Made by a program: the position numbers and the translations under genes
In this document: positions 55,585 through 64,000 of the stretch, one piece after another
Layout of the letters: each line of letters begins with the position of its first letter
Numbering within the stretch: the stretch's first letter is position 1
The notes under the pieces: generated by a model
Seen by the model: the letters and a program-made list of their open reading frames with translations, nothing else
Databases searched by the model: none
What the model was told of the DNA's origin: nothing
Assembly: GCA_003246295.1 (NCBI GenBank)
Contig: QKAS01000032.1
Coordinates: 1 to 64,000 of the forward strand
From: Clostridia bacterium
Lineage (GTDB): Bacteria > Bacillota > Clostridia > Lachnospirales > Lachnospiraceae
Length of the DNA stretch: 64,000 nucleotides
Direction: 5' to 3'

Positions 55585-56313
55585 TTATTCATCCCAATTA
55601 TGATACACTGCCTGCACATCATCATCGCCATCAAGCAGATCTAATGTTTTTTGTAAAGATTTCACTGCGTTCTCATCGCTTAATTCCACATAGGTCTGTG
55701 GAATCATTGTAACTTCAGCGGATGCCATAGCAATTCCTGCCTCTTCTAGTGCTTTAACAACAATTTCATGAGAATCTGGATCACTCAAAATTTCAAAACT
55801 ATCCTCTTCTTCGTTAAAATCATCTGCTCCGGCATCCAGTGTGAGCATCATCAACTCATCTGCATCTATTTCACATTCTTCTTTATCGATAATAATCTGA
55901 CTTTTTTTATCAAACATAAAGGAAACACATCCTGGTGTTCCTATACTTCCATTTCCCTTTGTAAATGCGCTTCTGACATTTGCTGCTGTTCTGTTTTTAT
56001 TGTCTGTTAACGCATCAACAATTATCGCTATACCGTTTGGTCCATATCCCTCATATGTTACATATTCATAGTTTACATTGCCAAGGTCTCCGGCAGCCTT
56101 CTTGATTCCTCTGTCGATCGTATCATTTGGCATGTTATTCGCTTTTGCTTTGGCAATAACAGTTGCTAACTTATAGTTGTTTGCAGGATCAGATCCGCCT
56201 TCCTTCACCGCAATTGCAATTTCTCTTCCAATAATAGTAAAAATCTTACCTTTTGCAGCATCGTTTTTTTCTTTTTTGTGCTTAATGTTTGCAAATTTTG
56301 AATGTCCTGACAT
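55585..56313 (-). CDS. YebC/PmpR family regulator
   Basis: A 242-residue protein starting MSGHSKFANIKHKKEKNDAA, the typical N-terminus of YebC, with all three domains of the family including the acidic EEEDSFEI loop. Members act as DNA-binding regulators or, as more recent work suggests, help ribosomes through poly-proline stretches. It lies upstream of the CFI-box and metY genes by 18 bases and may share a transcript with them. Confidence 0.95.
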   Translation of the reverse strand: MSGHSKFANIKHKKEKNDAAKGKIFTIIGREIAIAVKEGGSDPANNYKLATVIAKAKANNMPNDTIDRGIKKAAGDLGNVNYEYVTYEGYGPNGIAIIVDALTDNKNRTAANVRSAFTKGNGSIGTPGCVSFMFDKKSQIIIDKEECEIDADELMMLTLDAGADDFNEEEDSFEILSDPDSHEIVVKALEEAGIAMASAEVTMIPQTYVELSDENAVKSLQKTLDLLDGDDDVQAVYHNWDE

Positions 56314-56354
56314 AATATTCTCCTCAATTCTTTACTCTATTTCATTCCAGTGAC

Positions 56355-57686
56355 TCATTCAGTATTACTGATTTCGTTCTGGGTATTATCATCATATACA
56401 ACATCAGTTTTGGTTACACCTACACTCTGAATCATTTTATTTTCGACATGTAATACCTTAAACAGGTATTGCCCTACCATAACTTCAAATTGTTCTCCTT
56501 CTTCTGGTATCTTATCCATTTTAGAAATTAGATATCCATTTAAAGTATCAAATTCTTCTTCATCAAACTCTATCTGAAAACGCTCTTCTAATTCTTCAAG
56601 TGGCGTCATTCCTTCTATCACATATTCATTTTCACCACATTCTTCAATATATGCTTCATCTTCATCATATTCGTCAAGAATATTTCCAACAATTTCCTCT
56701 AATATATCTTCCATGGCTACAAGGCCAACTGTCTGTCCATACTCGTCGACAACAATGACCATTTGTATCTTCATTGACTGCATGCTTTTAAATAAAGAAT
56801 CAATCTTTCGTGTTTCTGGAACGAAATTCGCTTTTCTGATTAATCCTTCAATTTCTTTAATTGGAAGATTTACAGATTCATCTGTCGCATGGATACGGAG
56901 TGCATCCTTCAAATGTAAAACACCTGTAATATAATCAATGGATTCTTCATATACCGGATACCTGCTGTTTCTTTCTTCCAGCATCATATGAATCGCATCT
57001 TTTAATAACATATCATCATCCATGGCAATAATATTAGATCTTGGAGTCATAATATCTTGCGCTTCTTTGTCTCCATATTCAAAAATATTAGTTATCATCT
57101 CCGCTTCACTTGCAAGTAATACTCCCTGCTCATGTCCTTCATTTACCATAGAAATAATTTCTTCTTCCGTCACATCACTACCGACATTTTCCTGTTTGAA
57201 ACCAAAAATTCTCAGAATCGCCTCTGTCGTAATATATACAAACCCTGACAATGGTAAAAATAATAATGTTAAAAAATAAATCGGCGTAATAAATAATGAA
57301 ATCCATCTCTCAGGATAACGTAATGCAATCCGCTTAGGAATTAAAATTCCAAAAGTAAGTAATAGGTATGACAACACAAATGCAGCAACAACTTGCGCTG
57401 CCACTGTATGAATTCCAGGTAATCGGTCTGAGATAATGACTAAAAAATAGCTCCCCATAATCAAATGAATCAAACATACGATTAATTGGAGTGTATTAAC
57501 AAAACGGTATGGCTTTTCAAGAAATAAAAATATTCTTTTCGCCTTTTTGCTGTGTTCAAATCTGCCGTCTTCAAAATCAGAACGTTCTATTTGTTGTAAT
57601 GCCGTTCCAAATCCATAAAAAATCAATTCAATACCAATCAAAATTATGAAAAGTATGATACTGGCAGTCGGCCCACTATCTTCCAT
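56355..57686 (-). CDS. CNNM/CorC-type hemolysin family protein
   Basis: A 443-residue membrane protein with an N-terminal DUF21 domain of about four helices (to about 165), two CBS domains (about 205-335, with MTPRSNIIAMD and EYGQTVGLVAMEDILEEI) and a C-terminal CorC/HlyC domain. Members are thought to export or regulate Mg2+ and related ions, despite the hemolysin name. A promoter whose -35 box overlaps the alr stop lies upstream. Confidence 0.9.
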   Translation of the reverse strand: MEDSGPTASIILFIILIGIELIFYGFGTALQQIERSDFEDGRFEHSKKAKRIFLFLEKPYRFVNTLQLIVCLIHLIMGSYFLVIISDRLPGIHTVAAQVVAAFVLSYLLLTFGILIPKRIALRYPERWISLFITPIYFLTLLFLPLSGFVYITTEAILRIFGFKQENVGSDVTEEEIISMVNEGHEQGVLLASEAEMITNIFEYGDKEAQDIMTPRSNIIAMDDDMLLKDAIHMMLEERNSRYPVYEESIDYITGVLHLKDALRIHATDESVNLPIKEIEGLIRKANFVPETRKIDSLFKSMQSMKIQMVIVVDEYGQTVGLVAMEDILEEIVGNILDEYDEDEAYIEECGENEYVIEGMTPLEELEERFQIEFDEEEFDTLNGYLISKMDKIPEEGEQFEVMVGQYLFKVLHVENKMIQSVGVTKTDVVYDDNTQNEISNTE

Positions 57687-57717
57687 TTATGCAACTCCTT
57701 TAAAACCTTTTCTATAA

Positions 57718-57746
57718 AATATAACATTTCACTAAATAAACGTCAA
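57718..57746 (-). promoter_or_regulatory. Promoter of the CBS-domain hemolysin-family gene
   Basis: On the minus strand TTGACG (57741-57746) and TATATT (57718-57723) are 17 bases apart. The TGA of the -35 box is also the stop codon of alr. Confidence 0.65.
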
Positions 57747-58930
57747 GGAAGCAGTTCTATCTCGTCAAAATAATCCTTTGTCCAAACTTTTTTTCCCTCT
57801 TTTGTATAGACCCTTGGAATCCTTTTCCCGAGATTACATGCGAATTCATAGTTAAATCGTCCAGACATGTTGGCGAGTTCTTCCATTGTGATTTCATTTT
57901 CGCCATCTGAACCAATGAGTATGACTTCATCACCCAGCTGAACATGGGGAATTTCTGTAACATCTATCATAAATTGATCCATACAGATTCTACCAGTTAT
58001 CGGTGCTTTTTGTCCTCTGACTAAAACATATCCTTTATTAGAAAGACTCCTTGGATATCCATCACCGTATCCCACCGGGATTGTTGCAAGCATTGTCATT
58101 CTATTGGTAAGGTAAGTGCCACCATAACTGACTGGGGTACCACATTCAACTTCTTTTAGATATACAATCTGGGATTTTAAGGATAAAGCTGGTTTTATAT
58201 CAATGATATCTCTCCTAACTTCATCTGATGGCCACAAGCCATATAAAGTAATACCCGCTCTTACAAGATCCATGTTTGCATTTTTTAATTCCACAATTCC
58301 TGCACTGTTAGAACAATGCTTCATAGGAATTGACAATCCGGTGTTACTCTCTACAAAAGAACAGAAATTTCGAAAAATTCTGATCTGATTTTCCACAGAT
58401 GATTTATCTTTTTCATCTGCTTTGGCAAAATGTGTAAAGATGCCTTCTATCTCAATCCCTTTTAATGATGCAGCAAGTTTTATAAACTCATATCCTTTTT
58501 GATCTGGTGAAATGCCGATTCTGCTCATGCCAGTATCAACTTTTATATGAACTTTTGCTATTTTTTTCTGTTTTATAGCTTCTTCTGAAATCAGTTGGAG
58601 CATGTCTTCTCTAAAAATAGTGATTCTGATATTATTTTCTATCAATGCTTTGTAGGAATCAGGAAAAGAATAGCCCAGAATCAAAATTGGTTTTATAATA
58701 TCTGAACGTCGTAATAGTAAAGCTTCTTCAGCTGTCGCAACTGCAAATCCAAATAAATATTCTTTCGACTCAAGCAAACGGGCAATTGGAACTGCTCCAT
58801 GTCCATATCCATCCGCTTTAATCACAGCAATCATTTTAGTATCAGATGAAATATTCTGATTCATCTGTTCCATATTATATTCAATATGATCAAGATTGAT
58901 CCATGCGCTTACACGTTCATAGTGTTTCAT
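57743..58930 (-). CDS. alr: Alanine racemase
   Basis: A 395-residue fold-type III PLP enzyme, with the catalytic Lys38 in VIKADGYGHGA and the second catalytic Tyr in the segment SYGGTYLT. It makes D-alanine for peptidoglycan. It follows nnr by 13 bases; the nnr-alr order is common in Firmicutes. The stop codon lies inside the promoter of the next gene. Confidence 0.96.
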   Translation of the reverse strand: MKHYERVSAWINLDHIEYNMEQMNQNISSDTKMIAVIKADGYGHGAVPIARLLESKEYLFGFAVATAEEALLLRRSDIIKPILILGYSFPDSYKALIENNIRITIFREDMLQLISEEAIKQKKIAKVHIKVDTGMSRIGISPDQKGYEFIKLAASLKGIEIEGIFTHFAKADEKDKSSVENQIRIFRNFCSFVESNTGLSIPMKHCSNSAGIVELKNANMDLVRAGITLYGLWPSDEVRRDIIDIKPALSLKSQIVYLKEVECGTPVSYGGTYLTNRMTMLATIPVGYGDGYPRSLSNKGYVLVRGQKAPITGRICMDQFMIDVTEIPHVQLGDEVILIGSDGENEITMEELANMSGRFNYEFACNLGKRIPRVYTKEGKKVWTKDYFDEIELLP

Positions 58931-58943
58931 TTTTGACTCCCAT

Positions 58944-60464
58944 CTATTTGTTTTTACAAGTTGTAATATCCTTCAGATGTTCTATGAGGTCAGATGCCAT
59001 CATTGCATACCCGCCATATTTTTCAAAGGCAATATCGCCAGATGTTGCATGAATCAGCACCCCCAGTTTCGCCGCTTCAAACGCATCCACTCTCTGCCCT
59101 GCAATTCCTGTTATGATCCCTGCAAGTACATCGCCAGAACCAGCTGTAGCCATTCCTTGGTTTCCATTTGTATTAATGTAAATCTGATCAGTATTTATTC
59201 CATCTGCTACAATCGTCCTTGCATCTTTACAAACCAATACGACGCCAAGCTCACTGGAGAGTGTAATTGCAGTCTGGATGATCTCTTCTTTTAAATCAGA
59301 AATTGTTTTATCAGATAATCTGGCAAGCTCACCCATATGCGGAGTCATAATAATTTTTTGCCCTGATTTCGTTTTCTCTTTGATCAGTTGTCTTATCTTC
59401 TGGTTCTTAGCAATTAAATTGATCGCATCGGCATCTATAATCATAGGACAGGTACTATTCTTTACTAGAAATAACAATATCGCTTCTGCTTCCTTTCCTG
59501 TTCCAATTCCTGGACCTGCCAAAATACAATTCGACCATTGTAATGCATCTTGCAACATATTTTCATTGATTTGATCTGTTTGGTAAACAGAAAGCACGGC
59601 TTCAGGAAGTGATGTCTGTATAATTTCCCTGTTTTCTGCAGGGGATAATATTCTTATGAGTCCTGCGCCCATACGATAAGCGGCTTTCCCTGCCAGAATT
59701 GACGCACCTGCCATTTGATTGCTACCAGCAAACAAAAGCAGTTTCCCAAAATCGCCTTTATTTCCATTTTTTAATCTCACAGGCATTTTAGTGATATCTG
59801 ATGCATCATAAGTATATGACTGCGGAAATTTCTCCAAAAAGCTTTCCTGATCGATTCCCATGTTCATACAATAGACATCTCCAGAAAAATCTGCGCCTGG
59901 ATATAATACATGTCCTCTTTTCTTAAACGCAAAAGATATCGTAGCATCAGCCCGGAAAGCCTCCCCAAGAATCTTACCTGTGTCAGCATCTATCCCTGAT
60001 GCAATATCTATGGCAATTTTAATTCCCTTCATGCGATTTAATTCTGATACAGCATCTTTCCAAATGCCATTCAAATCTCTGTTCAACCCAACACCAAACA
60101 AACTGTCGATTACTATGTCATACTCACATGTTGATAACATCTGAATAATAGGAATCTTATATTTTTGGCAAGTTTCATATTGATTCAATGCAGCGTCACT
60201 TAATTTATCTGGATTTCCCGGAAAATAAACCGTAATTTTTTTCTGATTCTGGTATAACAATCTTGCAATTGCCATACCATCTCCTCCATTGTTTCCACAT
60301 CCAGCGGCAATTAATATATTTTCTGCACTTGGAAATTTATTCAGAATGAATTCGGTTGCAGATAGTGCTGCCCGTTCCATTAATACCAGTGATGGAATTC
60401 CAAAATATCGAATTGTATTATTATCATACTGCTTCATTTCATCCGCTGTAACAATATATTCCAT
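58944..60464 (-). CDS. nnr: Bifunctional NAD(P)H-hydrate epimerase/dehydratase
   Basis: The start is the ATG at 60464 (MEYIVTADEMKQYD), 7 bases after GGAGGT; the 14-codon extension lies over the upstream hairpin. The 506-residue protein has an N-terminal YjeF epimerase domain (GCGNNGGDGMAIARLL) and a C-terminal ribokinase-like dehydratase domain (TAGSGDVLAGIITG). It repairs damaged hydrated NAD(P)H. It is co-directional with alr. Confidence 0.95.
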   Translation of the reverse strand: MEYIVTADEMKQYDNNTIRYFGIPSLVLMERAALSATEFILNKFPSAENILIAAGCGNNGGDGMAIARLLYQNQKKITVYFPGNPDKLSDAALNQYETCQKYKIPIIQMLSTCEYDIVIDSLFGVGLNRDLNGIWKDAVSELNRMKGIKIAIDIASGIDADTGKILGEAFRADATISFAFKKRGHVLYPGADFSGDVYCMNMGIDQESFLEKFPQSYTYDASDITKMPVRLKNGNKGDFGKLLLFAGSNQMAGASILAGKAAYRMGAGLIRILSPAENREIIQTSLPEAVLSVYQTDQINENMLQDALQWSNCILAGPGIGTGKEAEAILLFLVKNSTCPMIIDADAINLIAKNQKIRQLIKEKTKSGQKIIMTPHMGELARLSDKTISDLKEEIIQTAITLSSELGVVLVCKDARTIVADGINTDQIYINTNGNQGMATAGSGDVLAGIITGIAGQRVDAFEAAKLGVLIHATSGDIAFEKYGGYAMMASDLIEHLKDITTCKNK

Positions 60465-60479
60465 AAAAGCACCTCCAAA

Positions 60480-60513
60480 ACAAAATGCGCCAAAAAATTG
60501 ACGCACATTTTTG
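60480..60513 (-). terminator. Hairpin between the coiled-coil gene and nnr
   Basis: On the minus strand the arms AAAATGTGCGTC and GGCGCATTTT pair with one bulge and one wobble around an AT-rich loop, just after the stop of the 209-residue gene. The T run is short (GTTTT), and the nnr ribosome site follows directly, so read-through is likely. Confidence 0.5.
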
Positions 60514-60515
60514 TG

Positions 60516-61145
60516 TTAGTTATCTTTTTTTACTGGTTTTTGTGACAAATCGTATTTCAGATCAAAAAGTTCAATCACATCGGCACCGAAGATATCATGC
60601 ATGTAAGAATACAATTCATGATTTTTCAGTTCCCCTTCCTGCTTTCTGATTACTTTTTTCTTAAGTTCTTTTCTGATCATTGTAATCCAGTCAGAAATCT
60701 CATTAATTTCTTTTGTGTTATCTTTAATATAATGATAACAGCATTCCATAGTGGCAAGCATAAGTTTTAAATTAACTTCATCAATTTTTTTAGGAAGTTC
60801 AAGCATTTCGTCAGAATAAGCATCCACCTTTTCGTTACATTCGTTAATAAGACGCTTTTTTTCTTCCAATTGTTTATTGGTATCTTTTCCTGGTTCAGCT
60901 CCGTTTAACGAGTCCATAAGCTCTACAATTTCATTCATTAAACGTGACTTAATTTTTTTAATTTCTTTTGTTTCTGTTGTAATCTTACCCTGTCTCTTCA
61001 GAAGTTCATTCAGTTCTTCTGATAGCAGCTTGATATCCGGACTACATTCAGCCTGTGTAAATAGTCTGTGCCACTTATTATCAAGCGTAAGAACTGGAAT
61101 TTTTTTCCCTTTCAAAGCTTTTTGAAAAACTTCTTCCTGTTTCAT
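60516..61145 (-). CDS. Coiled-coil protein of unknown function beside rex
   Basis: A 209-residue soluble protein with long charged helices (about 35-165), rich in Lys and Glu, consistent with a coiled coil. It has no signal peptide, membrane segment or known catalytic motif. It starts 9 bases after rex and probably shares its transcript and promoter. A hairpin follows its stop. No function can be assigned. Confidence 0.72.
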   Translation of the reverse strand: MKQEEVFQKALKGKKIPVLTLDNKWHRLFTQAECSPDIKLLSEELNELLKRQGKITTETKEIKKIKSRLMNEIVELMDSLNGAEPGKDTNKQLEEKKRLINECNEKVDAYSDEMLELPKKIDEVNLKLMLATMECCYHYIKDNTKEINEISDWITMIRKELKKKVIRKQEGELKNHELYSYMHDIFGADVIELFDLKYDLSQKPVKKDN

Positions 61146-61154
61146 ATCTCATCC

Positions 61155-61820
61155 TCAGGCATTTTCAGCACTGTTCTTTTTAGCAAGTTCAGAATCATAA
61201 CGATTGATATTATAAGAAAGACGCATCAAGCTATCAGACAAATGTACATTTTCCACCTGTATTCCCTCTGGAACATTTAAATCAACATGCGCAAAATTCC
61301 AGATAGCTCTGATTCCGTATTGAACCAATTGTTCCGCAACATCCACAGCACTTGCTTTTGGTATTGTTAAAACAGCGATATCAATATCATTTTCTTTTAC
61401 AAAGTCTTTAATTTTTTCCATTGGCTGAACTTCGATGTCTCTGATTATTGTGCCATGTAGTCTTGAATTGCAATCAAACAGACCTCTTATAATAAAACCA
61501 CGTCGTTCAAAATTCATATAGTTAGCAAGCGCCTGACCAAGGTTGCCGGCACCAATAATAATCAGATTATGTTTTTTATCAAGTCCCAGTATCTTGCCAA
61601 TTTCCTGATATAGATACTCAACATTATATCCATACCCTTGTTGTCCAAATCCGCCAAAATTATTAAAATCCTGTCTGATTTGAGATGCTGTAACTTTCAT
61701 GAGCTCACTAAGTTCCTGGGATGAAATTCGTTCGACACCCTCAAATTTTAACTCACCCAAGTATCTGTAATATCTGGGAAGCCTGCTTATAACTGCTTGT
61801 GATATTTCTTTTTCGTCCAC
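61155..61820 (-). CDS. rex: Redox-sensing transcriptional repressor Rex
   Basis: The start is GTG at 61820, 8 bases after AGGGGG. The ATG at 61841 is rejected because the promoter at 61850-61878 would begin the transcript only a few bases before it. The 221-residue product has an N-terminal winged helix (SRLPRYYRYL and MKVTASQIRQDF) and a Rossmann NADH-binding domain (GAGNLGQALANY). Rex senses NADH/NAD ratio and represses fermentation and redox genes; nfnAB in this window would be a typical target, but no clear Rex box is seen there. Confidence 0.93.
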   Translation of the reverse strand: MDEKEISQAVISRLPRYYRYLGELKFEGVERISSQELSELMKVTASQIRQDFNNFGGFGQQGYGYNVEYLYQEIGKILGLDKKHNLIIIGAGNLGQALANYMNFERRGFIIRGLFDCNSRLHGTIIRDIEVQPMEKIKDFVKENDIDIAVLTIPKASAVDVAEQLVQYGIRAIWNFAHVDLNVPEGIQVENVHLSDSLMRLSYNINRYDSELAKKNSAENA

Positions 61821-61849
61821 GTTTGTGTCCCCCTGTTCCATTCTCTTTT

Positions 61850-61878
61850 ATTATATAAAAGCGTTAAAATAATGTCAA
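61850..61878 (-). promoter_or_regulatory. Consensus promoter of rex
   Basis: On the minus strand TTGACA (61873-61878) and TATAAT (61850-61855) are exactly 17 bases apart, a perfect match to the vegetative promoter consensus. The spacer contains TTTAACGCTTT, the same 11-mer as one arm of the inverted repeat at 27055-27084. Confidence 0.88.
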
Positions 61879-61955
61879 TGAAATCCCCCTATTTCGATAA
61901 ATTCATTTAATAAAATTAATAGATTTCTATAAAATACTCCATAAAAAATTCTATA

Positions 61956-61985
61956 TTGGCAATCTGGTAGAAAATCATTTATAAT
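61956..61985 (+). promoter_or_regulatory. Predicted promoter of the ABC-F gene
   Basis: TTGGCA (61956-61961) and TATAAT (61980-61985) on the plus strand are 18 bases apart, giving a leader of about 50 bases before the ATG at 62045. The rest of the 61879-62044 interval is AT-rich, with no other feature. Confidence 0.7.
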
Positions 61986-62044
61986 ATCGTAGAATAACTT
62001 GAATACAGTTACACATGACGTATTACAGAACGGAGAAAGAATCA

Positions 62045-63955
62045 ATGGTATTATCCTGTCATAATATTTTCAAATCATTTGGTGAACAGACTGTTTTAGA
62101 AAACTGTTCTTTTCATATAGAAGAATACGATAAAGCTGCAATTGTTGGAATCAATGGTGCCGGAAAATCAACTTTATTAAAGATCATAGCCGGGGAACTT
62201 TCGGCAGATAGCGGAACCTGTATTGTTGCAAAAGACAAACAACTTGGTTATCTACCACAACAGCAGGTCATGGAGTCCGAGCACACAATTTATGAAGAAC
62301 TTTTGCTTGTAAAAAAAGATCTGATTACTATGGAAGAACAGATTCGTGCAATGGAAATCAGAATGAAATCTCATTCAGGCGAACAACTGGACGCTTTGAT
62401 GCAGACATACAGCCGTTTAACACATGAATTTGAATTAAATAATGGTTATAGTTATAAAAGTGAAGTCATTGGTATCTTAAAAGGGCTTGGCTTCTCTGAA
62501 GAAGATTTCAAAAAAAGTGTTTCCACTCTATCTGGGGGTCAAAAAACGCGTGTAGCATTAGGTAAAATTTTATTAAATAAACCAGAAATTATTATGCTCG
62601 ATGAACCAACCAACCATCTTGACATGGAATCTATCGCATGGCTGGAAACATATTTATTGAATTATAAAGGTGCTGTGTTGATCGTTTCTCACGATAGGTA
62701 TTTTTTAGATCGTATTTCAAACAAAATTATTGAACTTGATTTTTCAAAAGCCATTACCTTTACCGGAAATTACTCTGCTTATTCTGAAAAGAAAGCGCTT
62801 CTGCGTACTGCCCAATGGAACGCTTATATGAATCAGCAAAACGAAATCAAGCATCAGGAAGAAGTCATTCGTAAACTGAAATCCTTTAACCGTGAAAAAT
62901 CAATCCGTCGCGCAGAAAGCCGCGAGAAAATGCTGGACAAAATAGAAGTACTTGATAAGCCAATGGAGCATACTGCAAATATAAAAATGCAGATCACACC
63001 GAGATTGCTCAGCGGCACGGATGTACTTAGTCTACAAGATGTCAAAAAGTCTTTTGGCTCTCTCCTGTTGTTTGAACATCTGAACTTTGAAATCAAACGT
63101 GGGGAACATGTTGCATTAATCGGAAATAATGGTACTGGAAAAACTACAATATTAAAAATCATAAATCAAATTCTTCCCTGCGATGAAGGAAATATTAAAA
63201 TTGGAACGAATGTAAATATTGGATACTACGATCAGGAACACAATGTTTTACATAAAGAAAAATCCCTATTTGATGAAATTGCTGACGATTTCCCAACTTT
63301 GACCAATACTGAAATCAGAAATACTCTCGCCGCATTCTTATTTACTGGAGACGAAGTCTATAAGAGAATTATGGATTTGAGCGGTGGGGAACGCGGGCGT
63401 GTCTCACTTGCAAAGTTAATGCTTTCTGAAGCAAATTTTCTAATATTGGATGAGCCTACGAATCACCTTGATATCGCTTCCAAAGAAATCCTTGAGAACG
63501 TACTGAATCATTATGAAGGCACGATTCTTTATGTTTCCCATGATAGATATTTTATTAATAAAACCGCAACACGTATTCTAGACCTGGATCAAAATAATGT
63601 CATCAATTATATTGGAAATTATGATTATTATCTCGAAAAAAAGAATACTTCTGGTAACGAAACGCTTACCCTTGAAAAAAAGAACACCGAGGAATCCATT
63701 TCAAAACTAGACTGGAAGCAGCAAAAAGAACAACTTGCACAAGTACGAAAGCTTGAGAATGAATTTAAGCGCGTTGAAGAAACTATTAGCAAATTAGAGG
63801 AACGCTCTGGCGTTCTGGATTATGAAATGGCTCTACCCGAAAACGCTGTCAATGTCCCTATACTCCAATCATTTTTGTCTGAAAAAGAATCTATTCAAAA
63901 AGAGTTAGAGGAACTTTATCTCAGATGGGACGCGCTATCTGAACAATTGTATTAA
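62045..63955 (+). CDS. ABC-F family ATPase (YdiF/Uup-like)
   Basis: The start is the ATG at 62045 (MVLSCHNIFKSF), 8 bases after GGAGA; the 10-codon extension lacks a site. The 636-residue protein has two ABC domains with Walker A GINGAGKS and GNNGTGKT, signatures LSGGQ and LSGGE, and catalytic Glu in both Walker B motifs (LDEPTNHLD). The linker between them and a C-terminal coiled coil (about 555-636) are typical of ABC-F proteins, which act on ribosomes and have no membrane domain. Resistance or housekeeping function cannot be separated. The gene ends 45 bases before the window edge. Confidence 0.9.
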   Translation: MVLSCHNIFKSFGEQTVLENCSFHIEEYDKAAIVGINGAGKSTLLKIIAGELSADSGTCIVAKDKQLGYLPQQQVMESEHTIYEELLLVKKDLITMEEQIRAMEIRMKSHSGEQLDALMQTYSRLTHEFELNNGYSYKSEVIGILKGLGFSEEDFKKSVSTLSGGQKTRVALGKILLNKPEIIMLDEPTNHLDMESIAWLETYLLNYKGAVLIVSHDRYFLDRISNKIIELDFSKAITFTGNYSAYSEKKALLRTAQWNAYMNQQNEIKHQEEVIRKLKSFNREKSIRRAESREKMLDKIEVLDKPMEHTANIKMQITPRLLSGTDVLSLQDVKKSFGSLLLFEHLNFEIKRGEHVALIGNNGTGKTTILKIINQILPCDEGNIKIGTNVNIGYYDQEHNVLHKEKSLFDEIADDFPTLTNTEIRNTLAAFLFTGDEVYKRIMDLSGGERGRVSLAKLMLSEANFLILDEPTNHLDIASKEILENVLNHYEGTILYVSHDRYFINKTATRILDLDQNNVINYIGNYDYYLEKKNTSGNETLTLEKKNTEESISKLDWKQQKEQLAQVRKLENEFKRVEETISKLEERSGVLDYEMALPENAVNVPILQSFLSEKESIQKELEELYLRWDALSEQLY

Positions 63956-64000
63956 TCATTAGGTTTGAGATAAAAATTACCATTCAACTGTTCTGTTTTG

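Overview
The window is a gene-dense, AT-rich chromosome segment from a Clostridia-type anaerobe, most likely a Lachnospiraceae member. The evidence is the gene content (NfnAB-type electron bifurcation, Rex, the GGGtGRT/NifU-like pair, formate-tetrahydrofolate ligase with FolD) together with AGGAGG-type ribosome binding sites and TTGACA/TATAAT promoters. No tRNA, rRNA, insertion sequence, prophage or CRISPR array is visible. Almost everything is on the minus strand; only a LysR regulator, a small lipoprotein and an ABC-F protein are on the plus strand.

Layout, left to right (transcription mostly runs right to left). 1-3.6 kb: the N-terminal part of an FtsW/RodA/SpoVE protein, a U32 peptidase-family protein and ZapA. 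3.6-5.4 kb: ruvAB behind a promoter that contains a LexA-type box. 5.4-10.7 kb: a tight four-gene operon of a heterodimeric ABC exporter, a TPR protein and a DUF4037 nucleotidyltransferase-like protein. 10.8-18.9 kb: branched-chain amino-acid synthesis (leuD, leuC, divergent lysR, cyclase-family hydrolase, YczE-like membrane protein, ilvC, ilvN, a second ilvN-like gene, ilvB). 18.9-22.1 kb: metH and a divergent lipoprotein. 22.2-27 kb: the GGGtGRT/scaffold pair and a three-component ABC importer of the TrpXYZ type. 27-35.9 kb: acyltransferase-like beta-helix protein, topB, miaB, proA, fthC, DUF896, proB, and an FAD protein. 35.9-42.9 kb: HI0933-type flavoprotein, polysaccharide flippase-like protein, ybeY, a degenerate PgpH-like protein, phoH and rlmH. 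42.9-49.3 kb: nfnB-nfnA, a zinc-ribbon/TPR membrane protein, folD and fhs. 49.3-57.7 kb: ftsK/spoIIIE, a polytopic membrane protein, metY with a CFI-box protein, yebC and a CBS-domain hemolysin-family protein. 57.7-64 kb: alr, nnr, a coiled-coil protein, rex and an ABC-F ATPase.

Metabolically the window joins branched-chain amino acids (IlvB/IlvN/IlvC, LeuCD), one-carbon and methionine metabolism (Fhs, FolD, FthC, MetH, MetY), proline synthesis (ProB/ProA) and redox balance (NfnAB, Rex). The most unusual points are the PgpH homologue that has lost its HD metal-binding residues, the four-gene exporter/TPR/DUF4037 operon, the GGGtGRT/scaffold pair of unknown function, and the CFI-box gene translationally coupled to metY. 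Several start codons were moved from the longest possible reading frame to internal ATG, GTG or TTG codons with better ribosome binding sites.
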